Program-made: the position numbers and the translations under genes
Origin: Candidatus Sulfotelmatobacter sp.
GTDB taxonomy: Bacteria; Acidobacteriota; Terriglobia; Terriglobales; Acidobacteriaceae
Direction: 5' to 3'
DNA length: 8,520 bases
Assembly (NCBI GenBank): GCA_030037575.1
Contig: JASHRB010000092.1
Location: 1 to 8,520, forward strand
Shown here: positions 1 to 6,650 of the stretch, in pieces
Position numbering within the stretch: the first letter of the stretch is position 1
Layout: every line of letters starts with the position of its first letter
The notes under the pieces: model-generated
The model's database searches: none
What the model was told of the DNA's origin: nothing
The model's input: only the letters and a program-made list of their open reading frames with translations

Positions 1-594
1 CTGCCGCACTCCACACGCGAATTGTTTGACCGCCACGCTCTCGAGGAAACTCCAAAATCTGACGATCAGGTGTTTCATCGTTCACGTTTCTGGACCATTC
101 TTTTGAACCGAGCAGTTGTGGAACATGCGCGCACTGCTGCCGAGCGTGCTGGCTTCGCCGTGCATATTGATAACTCCTGTGACGATCAGGATTACGCCGT
201 CGCCGCCGAGCACCTGCTCAAGCGTCTGCGCGAGCTGCGCCAGAAATCTCAGCGCGTCTGTTTGCTTTCGGGCGGTGAGGTCACAGTAAGAGTCACTGAT
301 GGCGGCATCGGTGGCCGCAACCAACAATTCGCTCTCGCTTGCGCCGCAAAAATTGCCCAAGAGAATATTACGGTACTAAGTGCCGGCACCGATGGCATTG
401 ACGGGAACAGCCCGGCCGCCGGCGCTGTGGTGGATGGCGGCACGCTTGCTCGCGCTCATGCCCGTCGCCTCAATGCTGATTCCGCGCTGGCGAAATTCGA
501 TGCCTATCCTTTTTTCTCCGCTCTGGGCGATTCGATTGAAACCGGTCCAACGGGGAATAATCTGCGCGACCTGCGAGTTCTGCTGGCCTATTAA
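1..594 (+). CDS. Glycerate 2-kinase (MOFRL family), C-terminal part, 5' truncated by window edge
   Basis: This is the last 197 codons of a type-2 glycerate kinase (GckA/TtuD family), which phosphorylates D-glycerate to 2-phosphoglycerate in the cytoplasm, linking glyoxylate, tartrate or serine breakdown to glycolysis. The frame is open from the first base and ends with TAA at 592-594. Family members are usually 420-460 residues, so more than half lies upstream of the window. In fragment numbering, the MOFRL-domain signatures visible are LSGGE (about 89-93), a glycine-rich GGRNQQ (104-109), TDGIDG (130-135) followed by an AAGAVVD block, and the closing PTGNNLRDL near residue 183. The TTG at 22 is an internal codon, since conserved-looking helix sequence continues before it. 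The family call is firm; the exact physiological substrate cannot be read from this fragment. Confidence 0.9.
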   Translation: MPHSTRELFDRHALEETPKSDDQVFHRSRFWTILLNRAVVEHARTAAERAGFAVHIDNSCDDQDYAVAAEHLLKRLRELRQKSQRVCLLSGGEVTVRVTDGGIGGRNQQFALACAAKIAQENITVLSAGTDGIDGNSPAAGAVVDGGTLARAHARRLNADSALAKFDAYPFFSALGDSIETGPTGNNLRDLRVLLAY

Positions 595-661
595 GCACGT
601 AAACACGGCGAGTTGGCGGTATGAAACTTTATTTGTAGCGCAGCATCTTGCTAAGCAGGTT
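595..661. other. Short intergenic gap before the copper ATPase
   Basis: These 67 bases separate the glycerate kinase stop from the ATPase start. I see no convincing sigma-70 promoter pair, no terminator hairpin with a T-run and no recognisable metal-regulator operator. A five-codon frame (ATG at 621 to TAG at 638) is present but nothing supports its use. The ATPase may be co-transcribed with the kinase or have a promoter I cannot recognise. Confidence 0.5.
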
Positions 662-3190
662 ATGTCCATAGAAAACACTCCTGTCGTTCCACCCGCCGGC
701 GATCCCGTCTGCGGAATGAATGTGAACCCGGCGACCGCCGAAAATGCGTGTGAGCATGAAGGGAGGAAATACTATTTCTGCTGCACCGGCTGCGCGGAAA
801 AGTTCAAGGCCGACCCCGCGAAATATCTCGGCAAAAAGCCAACCGTTCAGTCTCCCGGATTGGTCATGCTGGCTGCGCCGGTAGCATCATCGGCGGCGCA
901 CGGTCATGCTCCATCTCATTCAGCTCCGGGGCAAAAACCAACTCCGGCTGGCGAACACACTGCCTACGTCTGCCTGATGTGTCCTGAAGTGCGCGAATCG
1001 AAGCCCGGACCTTGTCCCTTGTGCGGAATGGCTCTCGAACCCGAAGTTCCGATTCACTCCCCGCGCACCGAATACGTGTGTCCCATGCATCCTGAAATCG
1101 TTCGCTTCGAGGCGGTCTCGTGTCCGATCTGCGGCATGGCGCTGGAGCCGCGTACGGTCGTGGCGGCCGAACAAAATACCGAGCTAGGCGACATGACTCG
1201 CCGTTTCTGGGTGAGCCTCGTGCTCACCATCCTGCTTGTTGTAGTTGCCCTGTACGGAATGATCCCCGGCCTCGGAATACGGCCAGCATCCGAGTCCGGA
1301 GTCGCATCCCCTTGGCTCGAATTCCTTCTCGCCACTCCCGTGGTTCTCTGGGCAGGCCGGCCCTTCTTTCAGCGTTTCTGGACTTCGCTCGTGAATCGCA
1401 GTCCGAACATGTTCACGCTGATCGGCCTCGGCACCGGCGTGGCCTACTCCTATAGCCTCGTCGCGACCATCGCGCCGCGAATCTTTCCCGCATCGCCGCG
1501 AACGATCTCGGGCTTTCCCGATGTTTACTTCGAATCGGCTGCCGCCATCACCACTCTCGTTCTCCTTGGCCAAGTCATGGAGCTTCGCGCCCGTATCCGT
1601 AGCGGCGCCGCCATTCGCGCTCTGCTCGACCTGAGTGCAAAAACCGCGCGCCTCCTCCTCGCGGACAAGCGCACGGGCGAGTTTACGGAAAAAGATATTC
1701 CGCTCGATCAAGTCCGTCCCGGCGATCGGCTCCGCGTTCGTCCTGGCGAAAGAATCCCTGTCGACGGAGTCATCCTGGAAGGCCGCAGCTCCATCGACGA
1801 ATCGATGATCACCGGCGAATCGCTCGCCGTCGAAAAATCGGCGGAAAGCAAAGTCATGGGCGCAACCATCAACGGCAGCGGATCCTTCATCATGCGTGCC
1901 GAACGCGTGGGCGGCGAAACCGTGCTCGCGCGCATCGTTCAATTGGTCGGACAAGCGCAGCGCAGCCGCGCGCCCATCCAACAACTCGCCGACCGCGTCT
2001 CGCAATGGTTCGTACCCGCGGTGGTTGCGGTCGCCGTCGTTACATTTCTCGCTTGGCTGCTCTTTGGTCCACCGCCCCATCTTGGGCACGCGCTTGTGAA
2101 TGCCGTCGCGGTTCTCATCATCGCGTGCCCTTGCGCTCTCGGCCTCGCCACTCCGATGGCTATCATGGTCGGAGTCGGCCGCGGCGCCCGCGCCGGAGTT
2201 CTCATCAAGAACGCCGAAGCGCTCGAAGTTCTCGAAAAAGTCGACACGCTGCTTTTCGATAAGACCGGCACCCTCACCGAAGGCAAGCCCAAGCTCGCGA
2301 GTTTTGCGGCGCAGCCATCCGCGGAGAGCGATGAGGTTCTTCGTCTAGCCGCGAGTCTCGAGCGCTCCAGCGAACACCCCCTGGCCGCGGCCATTGTGCA
2401 GGGAGCGACGGAGCGCGGCCTCAAATTCTCCCAGCCCACCGAAGTCAACATCGTTGCCGGTAAAGGCATTCAGGGCGTCGTCGAGGGAAAGCGGATCGCT
2501 GTCGGCAATGCAGCGATGATGATGGAAGTCGGCGCTTTCAAAGCCGGAGACGGCATTATTCACGGCGAGACTCTAGGCGGAACGGTGTTCTTCGTCGCTA
2601 TCGATGGCAAGTACGTGGGCAGCGGGAGCGTCGCGGATCGCCTCAAAGCCACAACTCCCGATGCTCTCCGACAACTCAAAAGCCAGCACCTTCGCCTTGT
2701 TATGCTCACCGGCGACAATCGCCGCGCTGCCGAAGAAATTGCGCGCCAACTTGGCATCGACGAATTCGAATCCGAAGTCCTGCCCGAACAAAAACTCGAA
2801 ATCGTGCGCAAGCTGCAACAGCAGGGAAGAGTCGTCGCCGTGGCCGGAGACGGTATCAATGACGCGCCGGCCCTGGCGCAAGCCGATGTTGGCATCGCCA
2901 TGGGCACCGGCACCGACGTTGCCATGGAAAGCGGCGGCATCACCCTGGTGAAAGGCGATGTCTCGGCGATCGTGCGCGCGCGCAAACTCAGTCAGGCGAC
3001 CATGCGCAACATCCGCCAGAATTTGTTTTTCGCTTTTATCTACAACGCGGTTGGCGTGCCCGTCGCCGCCGGCGTGCTCTATCCATTTTTCGGCTTATTG
3101 TTGAGCCCAGTTTTCGCAGCCGCGGCCATGAGCTTCAGTTCGGTTTCGGTGATTGCGAATGCGTTGCGGCTGAGGAAGGTCTATCTCTAG
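662..3190 (+). CDS. copA: Copper-translocating P1B-type ATPase with YHS and two heavy-metal-binding domains (CopA-like)
   Basis: An 842-residue integral membrane pump that hydrolyses ATP to export Cu(I), probably across the cytoplasmic membrane. Domains in order are: a YHS domain (about 14-56; C17, M19, C40, C41, C44); a His-containing linker (80-86); two short HMBD units (102-127 with C104, C107, C118, C121; 138-163 with C140, H143, C154, C157); transmembrane helices from about 181; actuator TGES (384-387); CPC metal site (489-491); phosphorylation DKTGT with D533; HP (572-573); TGD (683-685); and GDGIND (729-734). YN (794-795) in TM7 and MxxSS (823-827) in TM8 match the P1B-1 Cu(I) signature. 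No HMA domain (GMxCxxC) is present; YHS and HMBD modules replace it. ATG 662 is chosen because it directly precedes the YHS domain. The same frame is open far upstream, but only as out-of-frame reading through the kinase gene. Shine-Dalgarno is weak. Silver transport is a possible alternative. Confidence 0.95.
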   Translation: MSIENTPVVPPAGDPVCGMNVNPATAENACEHEGRKYYFCCTGCAEKFKADPAKYLGKKPTVQSPGLVMLAAPVASSAAHGHAPSHSAPGQKPTPAGEHTAYVCLMCPEVRESKPGPCPLCGMALEPEVPIHSPRTEYVCPMHPEIVRFEAVSCPICGMALEPRTVVAAEQNTELGDMTRRFWVSLVLTILLVVVALYGMIPGLGIRPASESGVASPWLEFLLATPVVLWAGRPFFQRFWTSLVNRSPNMFTLIGLGTGVAYSYSLVATIAPRIFPASPRTISGFPDVYFESAAAITTLVLLGQVMELRARIRSGAAIRALLDLSAKTARLLLADKRTGEFTEKDIPLDQVRPGDRLRVRPGERIPVDGVILEGRSSIDESMITGESLAVEKSAESKVMGATINGSGSFIMRAERVGGETVLARIVQLVGQAQRSRAPIQQLADRVSQWFVPAVVAVAVVTFLAWLLFGPPPHLGHALVNAVAVLIIACPCALGLATPMAIMVGVGRGARAGVLIKNAEALEVLEKVDTLLFDKTGTLTEGKPKLASFAAQPSAESDEVLRLAASLERSSEHPLAAAIVQGATERGLKFSQPTEVNIVAGKGIQGVVEGKRIAVGNAAMMMEVGAFKAGDGIIHGETLGGTVFFVAIDGKYVGSGSVADRLKATTPDALRQLKSQHLRLVMLTGDNRRAAEEIARQLGIDEFESEVLPEQKLEIVRKLQQQGRVVAVAGDGINDAPALAQADVGIAMGTGTDVAMESGGITLVKGDVSAIVRARKLSQATMRNIRQNLFFAFIYNAVGVPVAAGVLYPFFGLLLSPVFAAAAMSFSSVSVIANALRLRKVYL

Positions 3191-3708
3191 CCCTGGCCCC
3201 CGGCCCACAGCTTCCCCAAATACTCGATCACATCAGGCTCGGTCCAATCCACCGCGCCGATGAACTTTCGCCGCACAATTCCGTTGCGGTCGATGATATA
3301 CGTTTCGGGGAACTTGAACGTCCCATACAGTTCGTTGCTCTTCTGCTCGGCGTCGCGCACCGAAAGCAGATTCACGTGATGGTCCTCTAGGAACTGCCGG
3401 TAGGCGCTGGCATCTGCGTCGACGCTGATGGCCAGCACGGTCACGCCCTTGTTCTTCATTTTCTGCTGCATCTCAACCAGCGACGGCATCTCCTCGATGC
3501 AGGGCGGACACCAGGTCGCCCAGAAATTCAGCACCACAATCCGGCCCTTGAGTTGGCTCAACGTAACCGAATGCTGCGCGTCGCGGACCGTAAAATCGGG
3601 GGCAGCCAGGCCGATGCGCGCCGGCCGCGACCGGTCGTAGCAACCGGAAAGCCCCAAAACCAGACATGCAACAAAGAGCGGGGAGAGGAAGCGAACTGCG
3701 TTTCGCAC
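3187..3708 (-). CDS. TlpA/ResA-like thioredoxin-fold lipoprotein
   Basis: A 173-residue envelope thiol-disulfide oxidoreductase. An N-terminal hydrophobic signal (residues 5-20) ends in a lipobox LSGC with C23 as the likely lipidated cysteine, so the protein should be tethered to a membrane facing the periplasm. The thioredoxin fold follows, with [13 protein letters not shown] placing the redox pair at C67 and C70 and a probable cis-proline at P134 in [10 protein letters not shown]. Known relatives (TlpA, ResA, CcmG) reduce disulfides in cytochrome c maturation or cytochrome oxidase copper-site assembly; the specific partner here is unknown. The start is GTG at 3706-3708: an in-frame TAG lies immediately before it, so it is the earliest possible start, and it places the signal peptide correctly. 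No Shine-Dalgarno sequence is visible. The gene is convergent with the copper pump (4-bp overlap) and divergent from the glycosyltransferase. Confidence 0.9.
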   Translation of the reverse strand: MRNAVRFLSPLFVACLVLGLSGCYDRSRPARIGLAAPDFTVRDAQHSVTLSQLKGRIVVLNFWATWCPPCIEEMPSLVEMQQKMKNKGVTVLAISVDADASAYRQFLEDHHVNLLSVRDAEQKSNELYGTFKFPETYIIDRNGIVRRKFIGAVDWTEPDVIEYLGKLWAGGQG

Positions 3709-3731
3709 CTAGCTATAATAATAGATCGGCC
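3709..3731. promoter_or_regulatory. Compact divergent promoter candidate with overlapping -10 elements
   Basis: Only 23 bp separate two divergent start codons. On the plus strand a perfect TATAAT lies at 3714-3719, ending 12 nt before the ATG at 3732. On the minus strand the same A/T core reads TATTAT (3723 down to 3718), ending about 9 nt before the GTG. No good -35 hexamer is found at 16-18 bp for either direction, and neither gene has a clear Shine-Dalgarno sequence. If both elements are used, the transcripts would have almost no leader. The -10 match is seen directly; promoter activity is inferred. Confidence 0.4.
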
Positions 3732-4829
3732 ATGGATGCGGCACACACCGATCGCGATGGGGTTCACGTCTCCGTCATCATTCCCGCCCGCAACGAAGAA
3801 GCCGCTCTCGCCTCTTGTCTGCGATCTTTGATTGCTCAAGCCGGCATAGCCTTCGAAATCATCGTCGTCGACGATCACTCGACCGACCGCACCCGCGAGA
3901 TCGCAGCCTCATTTCCTCGGGTTCAGGTGATCGAAGCGCCGCCGCTCCTTTCGGGATGGGCCGGCAAAAACAACGCCGTCGCCGCTGGTGCTCGCGAGGC
4001 TCGCGGCCGCTGGCTGCTTTTCACCGACGCGGACACGGTTCACTTGCCTGGCTCTCTCGCGCGCGCCGTGGCTGAGGCCAGCCGTCACGGCGCCTCCCTG
4101 CTGTCGTATTCTCCGCAGCAAATCGTGGAGAGTTTTTGCGAGAAGGCGGTGATGCCGGTGATTTTCGCGGATCTGGCCGCAACGTACAGCCCCCTGCGCG
4201 TAAGCGATCCGAAATCTCCCATCGCCGCTGCCAACGGCCAATATATTTTGATTACCCGCGAAGCCTACGACGCGGTCGGCGGGCACGCCGCCATTGCCGG
4301 CGAAATTCTCGAAGACGTGGCGCTCGCCCGCACCGTGAAGCGCTCGGGTCGAAAGATATTCTTCCGCTACGGAGCCGACGCGGTTTGCACGCGCATGTAC
4401 CGTAGCTTTTCTCAGCTCCGCGAAGGCTGGACGAAAAACTTGGCCTTGCTTTTTTCGCATCCGCGCCGACTCGCCGCGCTGCGAACTTTCGAATTTGTGC
4501 TGATCCTCTCCAGTTCGGCGATTTCGATTGATGGTCTGCTTCATCGGCATTGGCTATCGTCGTCGCTTACAGCGGTATTAGCGGCGGTTTTGTACGCGAA
4601 GTTTCTGGCGCGAATCCGCGAAGCCCGGTTTCGCTCGGATGCAAACGTGCTGGCTCTGTTGGGCCTTCCGCTATTTTCCTATGGGCTGCTTCGCTCGAAG
4701 CATTTACACGAGCAGGGCGCGGTTTCCTGGAAAGGCCGCACGTATTCCAATTTCAGTTCGCAGAGTGCGGCTTCTTATCGCAGACCGAGTGAAACAAGCG
4801 AAAGGCGATCACTGGCGATCGACAACTGA
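3732..4829 (+). CDS. Family 2 glycosyltransferase with C-terminal membrane segments (CrtQ/HpnB-like)
   Basis: A 365-residue GT-A fold glycosyltransferase that transfers a sugar from a nucleotide-sugar donor, probably to a membrane-embedded acceptor. Visible motifs: VSVIIPARNEE (13-23) opening the Rossmann-like domain; DDHS (47-50); GWAGKNNA (75-82); FTDAD (97-101) as the metal-binding DxD-type motif; NGQY (168-171); ED (194-195) as the probable acceptor-side acidic pair; and QLREGWTKN (228-236), resembling the QxxRW element. After about 250, hydrophobic stretches (253-270, 278-293, 305-319) suggest membrane helices, followed by WKGRTY (333-338). This layout resembles glycosyltransferases near carotenoid (CrtQ) or hopanoid (HpnB) pathways, but no such pathway genes are present here. 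ATG 3732 is chosen over in-frame starts inside the divergent thioredoxin gene because it directly precedes the conserved domain. The next gene begins 11 bp after the stop. Acceptor unknown. Confidence 0.85.
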   Translation: MDAAHTDRDGVHVSVIIPARNEEAALASCLRSLIAQAGIAFEIIVVDDHSTDRTREIAASFPRVQVIEAPPLLSGWAGKNNAVAAGAREARGRWLLFTDADTVHLPGSLARAVAEASRHGASLLSYSPQQIVESFCEKAVMPVIFADLAATYSPLRVSDPKSPIAAANGQYILITREAYDAVGGHAAIAGEILEDVALARTVKRSGRKIFFRYGADAVCTRMYRSFSQLREGWTKNLALLFSHPRRLAALRTFEFVLILSSSAISIDGLLHRHWLSSSLTAVLAAVLYAKFLARIREARFRSDANVLALLGLPLFSYGLLRSKHLHEQGAVSWKGRTYSNFSSQSAASYRRPSETSERRSLAIDN

Positions 4830-4840
4830 GAACTGATTTC

Positions 4841-5251
4841 ATGCTCTACCTGACCCGCAAAGCCGAATTCGCCGCATCGCACTATTACCACAATCCTGAA
4901 TTCACGCCCGAAGAAAACCGCCGCATCTTCGGCAAGTGCAACAACCCCAACGGCCACGGACATAATTACACCCTCGAAGTCACGGTGAAAGGTGAAGTCG
5001 ATCCACGCTCTGGATTCGTGGTTGATCTCAAGCAGCTCAAAGAAACCATGCACCGCGAAGTTCTCGATGCCATGGACCATCGCTTCCTGAACAAAGAAGT
5101 CCCTGAATTCGCCCAACAAGTTCCGACCACGGAAAACATCGCGATCGCCATCTGGCGGCGGCTCGCGAACAAGCTCAATCATGCCAAGCTACACCGTGTT
5201 CGTGTCTACGAAACTCCCGATCTGTTCGTCGAATTCTACGGAGAGGAGTGA
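4841..5251 (+). CDS. 6-pyruvoyl-tetrahydropterin synthase homolog, copy 1
   Basis: A 136-residue cytoplasmic zinc enzyme of the PTPS/QueD family. The family converts 7,8-dihydroneopterin triphosphate either to 6-pyruvoyl-tetrahydropterin (tetrahydrobiopterin route) or to 6-carboxy-tetrahydropterin (queuosine route). Predicted zinc ligands are H14, H39 and H41; the catalytic set is C33, D79-H80 and E124. The active-site block CNNPNGHGHNY has five residues between Cys and the first His, as in animal PTPS, whereas E. coli QueD has three. GEVDPRSGFVVDL (51-63), VPTTEN (94-99) and VRVYET (120-125) also follow the animal-type pattern. It starts 11 bp after the glycosyltransferase stop and precedes a second paralog and GTP cyclohydrolase I, so it is probably co-transcribed with them. 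No strong Shine-Dalgarno sequence. The family is secure; the product (pyruvoyl or carboxy pterin) is not. Confidence 0.92.
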   Translation: MLYLTRKAEFAASHYYHNPEFTPEENRRIFGKCNNPNGHGHNYTLEVTVKGEVDPRSGFVVDLKQLKETMHREVLDAMDHRFLNKEVPEFAQQVPTTENIAIAIWRRLANKLNHAKLHRVRVYETPDLFVEFYGEE

Positions 5252-5301
5252 AAATTATTGTTGATTGCTGAATAAAATCAGCGGGCTTGTGCCGACTGCC
5301 G

Positions 5302-5317
5302 AAACCATGCATGGTTT
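5302..5317. repeat. 16-bp perfect palindrome AAACCATGCATGGTTT
   Basis: A perfect inverted repeat with ATGCAT at its centre, located 40 bp before the start of the second PTPS copy. It could be a dimeric-regulator operator or the P3 hairpin of the structured leader (after opening the centre). No known operator consensus was recognised. Confidence 0.6.
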
Positions 5318-5320
5318 TCC

Positions 5321-5348
5321 ATCAACAATCAGAAATCGACAATCAAGA
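5321..5348. repeat. Tandem 14-bp imperfect direct repeat upstream of PTPS copy 2
   Basis: ATCAACAATCAGAA (5321-5334) is followed directly by ATCGACAATCAAGA (5335-5348); 11 of 14 positions match. Either copy can pair with the upstream arm at 5257-5265. The ATCGACAA core also occurs at 4818-4825, at nearly the same distance (22-23 nt) before the start codon of PTPS copy 1. Confidence 0.6.
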
Positions 5349-5356
5349 CTTTCTCT

Positions 5357-5842
5357 ATGAAAGCCCACCTCTCCCGCCGCTATCTTTTTTCCGCGTCCCA
5401 CCGTCTGCACAGTGACTCCATGTCGCCTGCAGAAAATCAATCGACCTACGGCAAATGCAACAATCCCTACGGACACGGCCACAACTACACGATTCAGATC
5501 ACCGTCAGCGGCCGAGTGGACCCGAAAACCGGTATGGTATGCAATCTTGCCGACCTTGACGTTTTCATCGAAAGGGAAGTGCTTGCGCGCTACGATCATC
5601 AGAACCTGAATACGCTCGCGGAGTTCGCCCAAGAAGTCCCGACCACGGAAAACCTTTGCGTTCACATCTACGAAATAGTGCAGCGCGGCTTCACTCTCGC
5701 GCATCTGGAAACGGTGGGGATCGAAGAAACCATGCTGAATTCCTTCGAATACGCAGGCGAGAAAGAGTTCACTGCGGAAGAGGATTTGCGCGGGAGAGGG
5801 AGCAAGCCGCAAAAGCAGCCAGATAAGCGACAACAACTATGA
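5357..5842 (+). CDS. 6-pyruvoyl-tetrahydropterin synthase homolog, copy 2 (C-terminally extended)
   Basis: A 161-residue second PTPS-family enzyme with an intact active site: zinc ligands H15, H40 and H42, catalytic C34 in [12 protein letters not shown]80-H81, VPTTEN (94-99) and E124. FSASHRL (11-17) and [10 protein letters not shown] (58-67) closely resemble the corresponding animal PTPS segments, so this copy may be nearer the pyruvoyl-forming enzymes; that is inference. It differs from copy 1 through much of the C-terminal half, so this is not a recent duplication. After the conserved core a charged, Lys/Arg/Gln-rich tail of about 25 residues (from about 137) has no counterpart in copy 1 and may be disordered. 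Its stop overlaps the GTP cyclohydrolase start as ATGA, indicating translational coupling. ATG 5357 is chosen because it precedes the first conserved strand; Shine-Dalgarno is weak. Confidence 0.92.
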   Translation: MKAHLSRRYLFSASHRLHSDSMSPAENQSTYGKCNNPYGHGHNYTIQITVSGRVDPKTGMVCNLADLDVFIEREVLARYDHQNLNTLAEFAQEVPTTENLCVHIYEIVQRGFTLAHLETVGIEETMLNSFEYAGEKEFTAEEDLRGRGSKPQKQPDKRQQL

Positions 5843-6438
5843 AGCCAGCCATCGAACCCGCCACATTAACCAGCGCAACCTTCGAAGATTTGGTCAAAGA
5901 AATCATCGTCCGCCTCGGCGAAAACCCCAACCGCGAGGGCCTGCAACTCACGCCCGAGCGCGTTCGCAAATCGTTAGAGTTTCTCACGCGCGGCTACACC
6001 GAAGATCCCGAAACCCTGCTTAAGGGCGCGCTCTTCACTCAGCCTTACGACGAGATGGTTATCGTCAAAGACATCGAAATGTTTAGCCTCTGCGAGCACC
6101 ACATGCTGCCATTCTTCGGCAAGGTGCATGTCGCCTACATTCCGAACGGCAAGGTCATCGGACTCAGCAAACTTCCGCGTCTCATCGAGCTGTTCTCGCG
6201 CCGCCTGCAAATTCAAGAGCGCCTCACCACCCAGATCGCCGAAACCATTCAGAAAGTCGTCGAACCGCAGGGTGTGGGCGTGGTCATCGAAGCCCGTCAT
6301 CTCTGCATGATGATGCGCGGAGTCGAAAAGCAACACTCGGCCGCGGTCACGTCGTCGATGCTTGGCTGCTTCCGGGAAGAACAGGAAACGCGCCAGGAAT
6401 TCTTGTCACTGATCCGCCAGCGCCCCAATGGAATCTAG
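5839..6438 (+). CDS. folE: GTP cyclohydrolase I (FolE)
   Basis: A 199-residue cytoplasmic zinc enzyme, normally a homodecamer, that opens GTP and rearranges it to 7,8-dihydroneopterin triphosphate plus formate, the first step of folate and tetrahydrobiopterin synthesis. Zinc ligands are C85 and H88 in [10 protein letters not shown] and C156 in [12 protein letters not shown]87 and H154 correspond to the catalytic histidines. [27 protein letters not shown] (104-130) is the family core, and RGVEKQHS (160-167) closes the active site. The length is normal for bacterial type IA enzymes, and the sequence differs from the zinc-independent FolE2 family. The start codon overlaps the upstream PTPS stop (ATGA, 5839-5842) and lacks an obvious Shine-Dalgarno sequence, so translation is probably coupled. 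Its product is the substrate of both upstream PTPS homologs, a strong functional link. Whether this copy also serves folate synthesis is not visible. Confidence 0.96.
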   Translation: MKPAIEPATLTSATFEDLVKEIIVRLGENPNREGLQLTPERVRKSLEFLTRGYTEDPETLLKGALFTQPYDEMVIVKDIEMFSLCEHHMLPFFGKVHVAYIPNGKVIGLSKLPRLIELFSRRLQIQERLTTQIAETIQKVVEPQGVGVVIEARHLCMMMRGVEKQHSAAVTSSMLGCFREEQETRQEFLSLIRQRPNGI

Positions 6439-6516
6439 AAAAGTAAGGAAGCGTACGGGGGGACAGCCAACTTGCTGCGGCGAAGGCCAGGTCAGGGTCT
6501 CGGGGAAAGCAGCAGC

Positions 6517-6540
6517 AACATTTTTCAGGTCAATGTTTTT
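6517..6540 (+). terminator. Weak terminator-like hairpin after folE
   Basis: AACATT (6517-6522) and AATGTT (6532-6537) form a 6-bp, A/T-rich stem with a 9-nt loop, and the sequence runs on into further T residues (five in a row, 6536-6540). The stem is short and lies 79 bp after the folE stop, so terminator activity is doubtful. Confidence 0.25.
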
Positions 6541-6570
6541 CCGCCCGGCAAAGCGAAATGCGTTTCCTGC

Positions 6571-6600
6571 TTGAACGTCATCAGCATGTGTGTCTAAAAT
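6571..6600 (+). promoter_or_regulatory. Sigma-70-like promoter candidate for the DinB-like gene
   Basis: TTGAAC (6571-6576) as -35 and TAAAAT (6595-6600) as -10 are separated by 18 bp and match the consensus at 4/6 and 5/6 positions. The expected transcription start near 6607 would give a leader of roughly 44 nt before the ATG at 6651. Confidence 0.45.
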
Positions 6601-6640
6601 TACCATCGATTTTCCGCCAAAGACCAAGAAGCAAACCGTT

Positions 6641-6646
6641 GAGGAG
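6641..6646 (+). promoter_or_regulatory. Ribosome binding site GAGGAG deciding the DinB-like start
   Basis: GAGGAG lies 4 nt before the ATG at 6651. It is the clearest Shine-Dalgarno sequence in the window. It supports this start over the in-frame ATG at 6558, which would place a charged 31-residue extension ahead of the signal peptide. Confidence 0.75.
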
Positions 6647-6650
6647 ATCG

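Larger units (their letters stand above)
5252..5356 (+). promoter_or_regulatory. Structured intergenic region between the PTPS paralogs, possible cis-acting RNA
   Basis: This 105-bp A/T-rich gap can form several helices as RNA. P1 pairs ATTGTTGAT (5257-5265) with ATCAACAAT (5321-5329), 9 bp and perfect. P2 is GCTGA (5267-5271) with TCAGC (5278-5282), starting two bases after the P1 5' arm. P3 is the palindrome at 5302-5317, ending three bases before the P1 3' arm. A small GGC/GCC hairpin (5284-5286 with 5291-5293) can form in the joining segment. A second copy of the P1 3' arm, ATCGACAAT (5335-5343), can replace the first with one G-U pair. The complementarities are seen directly; a regulatory role is inference. 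It does not resemble the preQ1 or THF riboswitches as I know them. Confidence 0.35.
6439..6650. other. 212-bp intergenic region between folE and the DinB-like gene
   Basis: No gene is supported here. The 5' part has a G-rich run followed by GACAGCC (6458-6470), a weak terminator-like hairpin (6517-6540), a promoter candidate (6571-6600) and a ribosome binding site (6641-6646). A 73-codon minus-strand frame (6406-6627) overlaps the folE 3' end and has no recognisable domain. An in-frame upstream ATG at 6558 for the DinB-like gene is rejected. The G-rich GACAGCC style recalls flanks of small mobile repeats in soil bacteria, but I cannot prove that. Confidence 0.4.

Noticed and set aside
380..661. 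A longer copper ATPase starting at ATG 380
   Set aside because: This stretch lies out of frame inside the glycerate kinase and its peptide has no transporter or metal-binding character. The YHS domain begins just after the ATG at 662.
1184..2089. 301-codon open frame antisense to the copper ATPase
   Set aside because: The translation is rich in Arg, Asp, Gly and Glu with no domain. It mirrors codon bias of the strongly supported ATPase frame on the other strand.
3666..3731. Upstream in-frame ATG for the glycosyltransferase
   Set aside because: It would overlap the divergent thioredoxin gene and add 22 residues without family resemblance.
3909..4550. 213-codon minus-strand frame opposite the glycosyltransferase
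   Set aside because: No recognisable motif, and fully covered by a gene with clear GT2 signatures.
5252..5356. Known preQ1 or tetrahydrofolate riboswitch upstream of PTPS copy 2
   Set aside because: I do not see the conserved cores of these classes as I know them; the region was kept only as an unclassified structure.
6558..6650. Upstream in-frame ATG for the DinB-like gene
   Set aside because: The added 31 residues are basic and would bury the signal peptide. The GAGGAG site before 6651 fits the shorter form.
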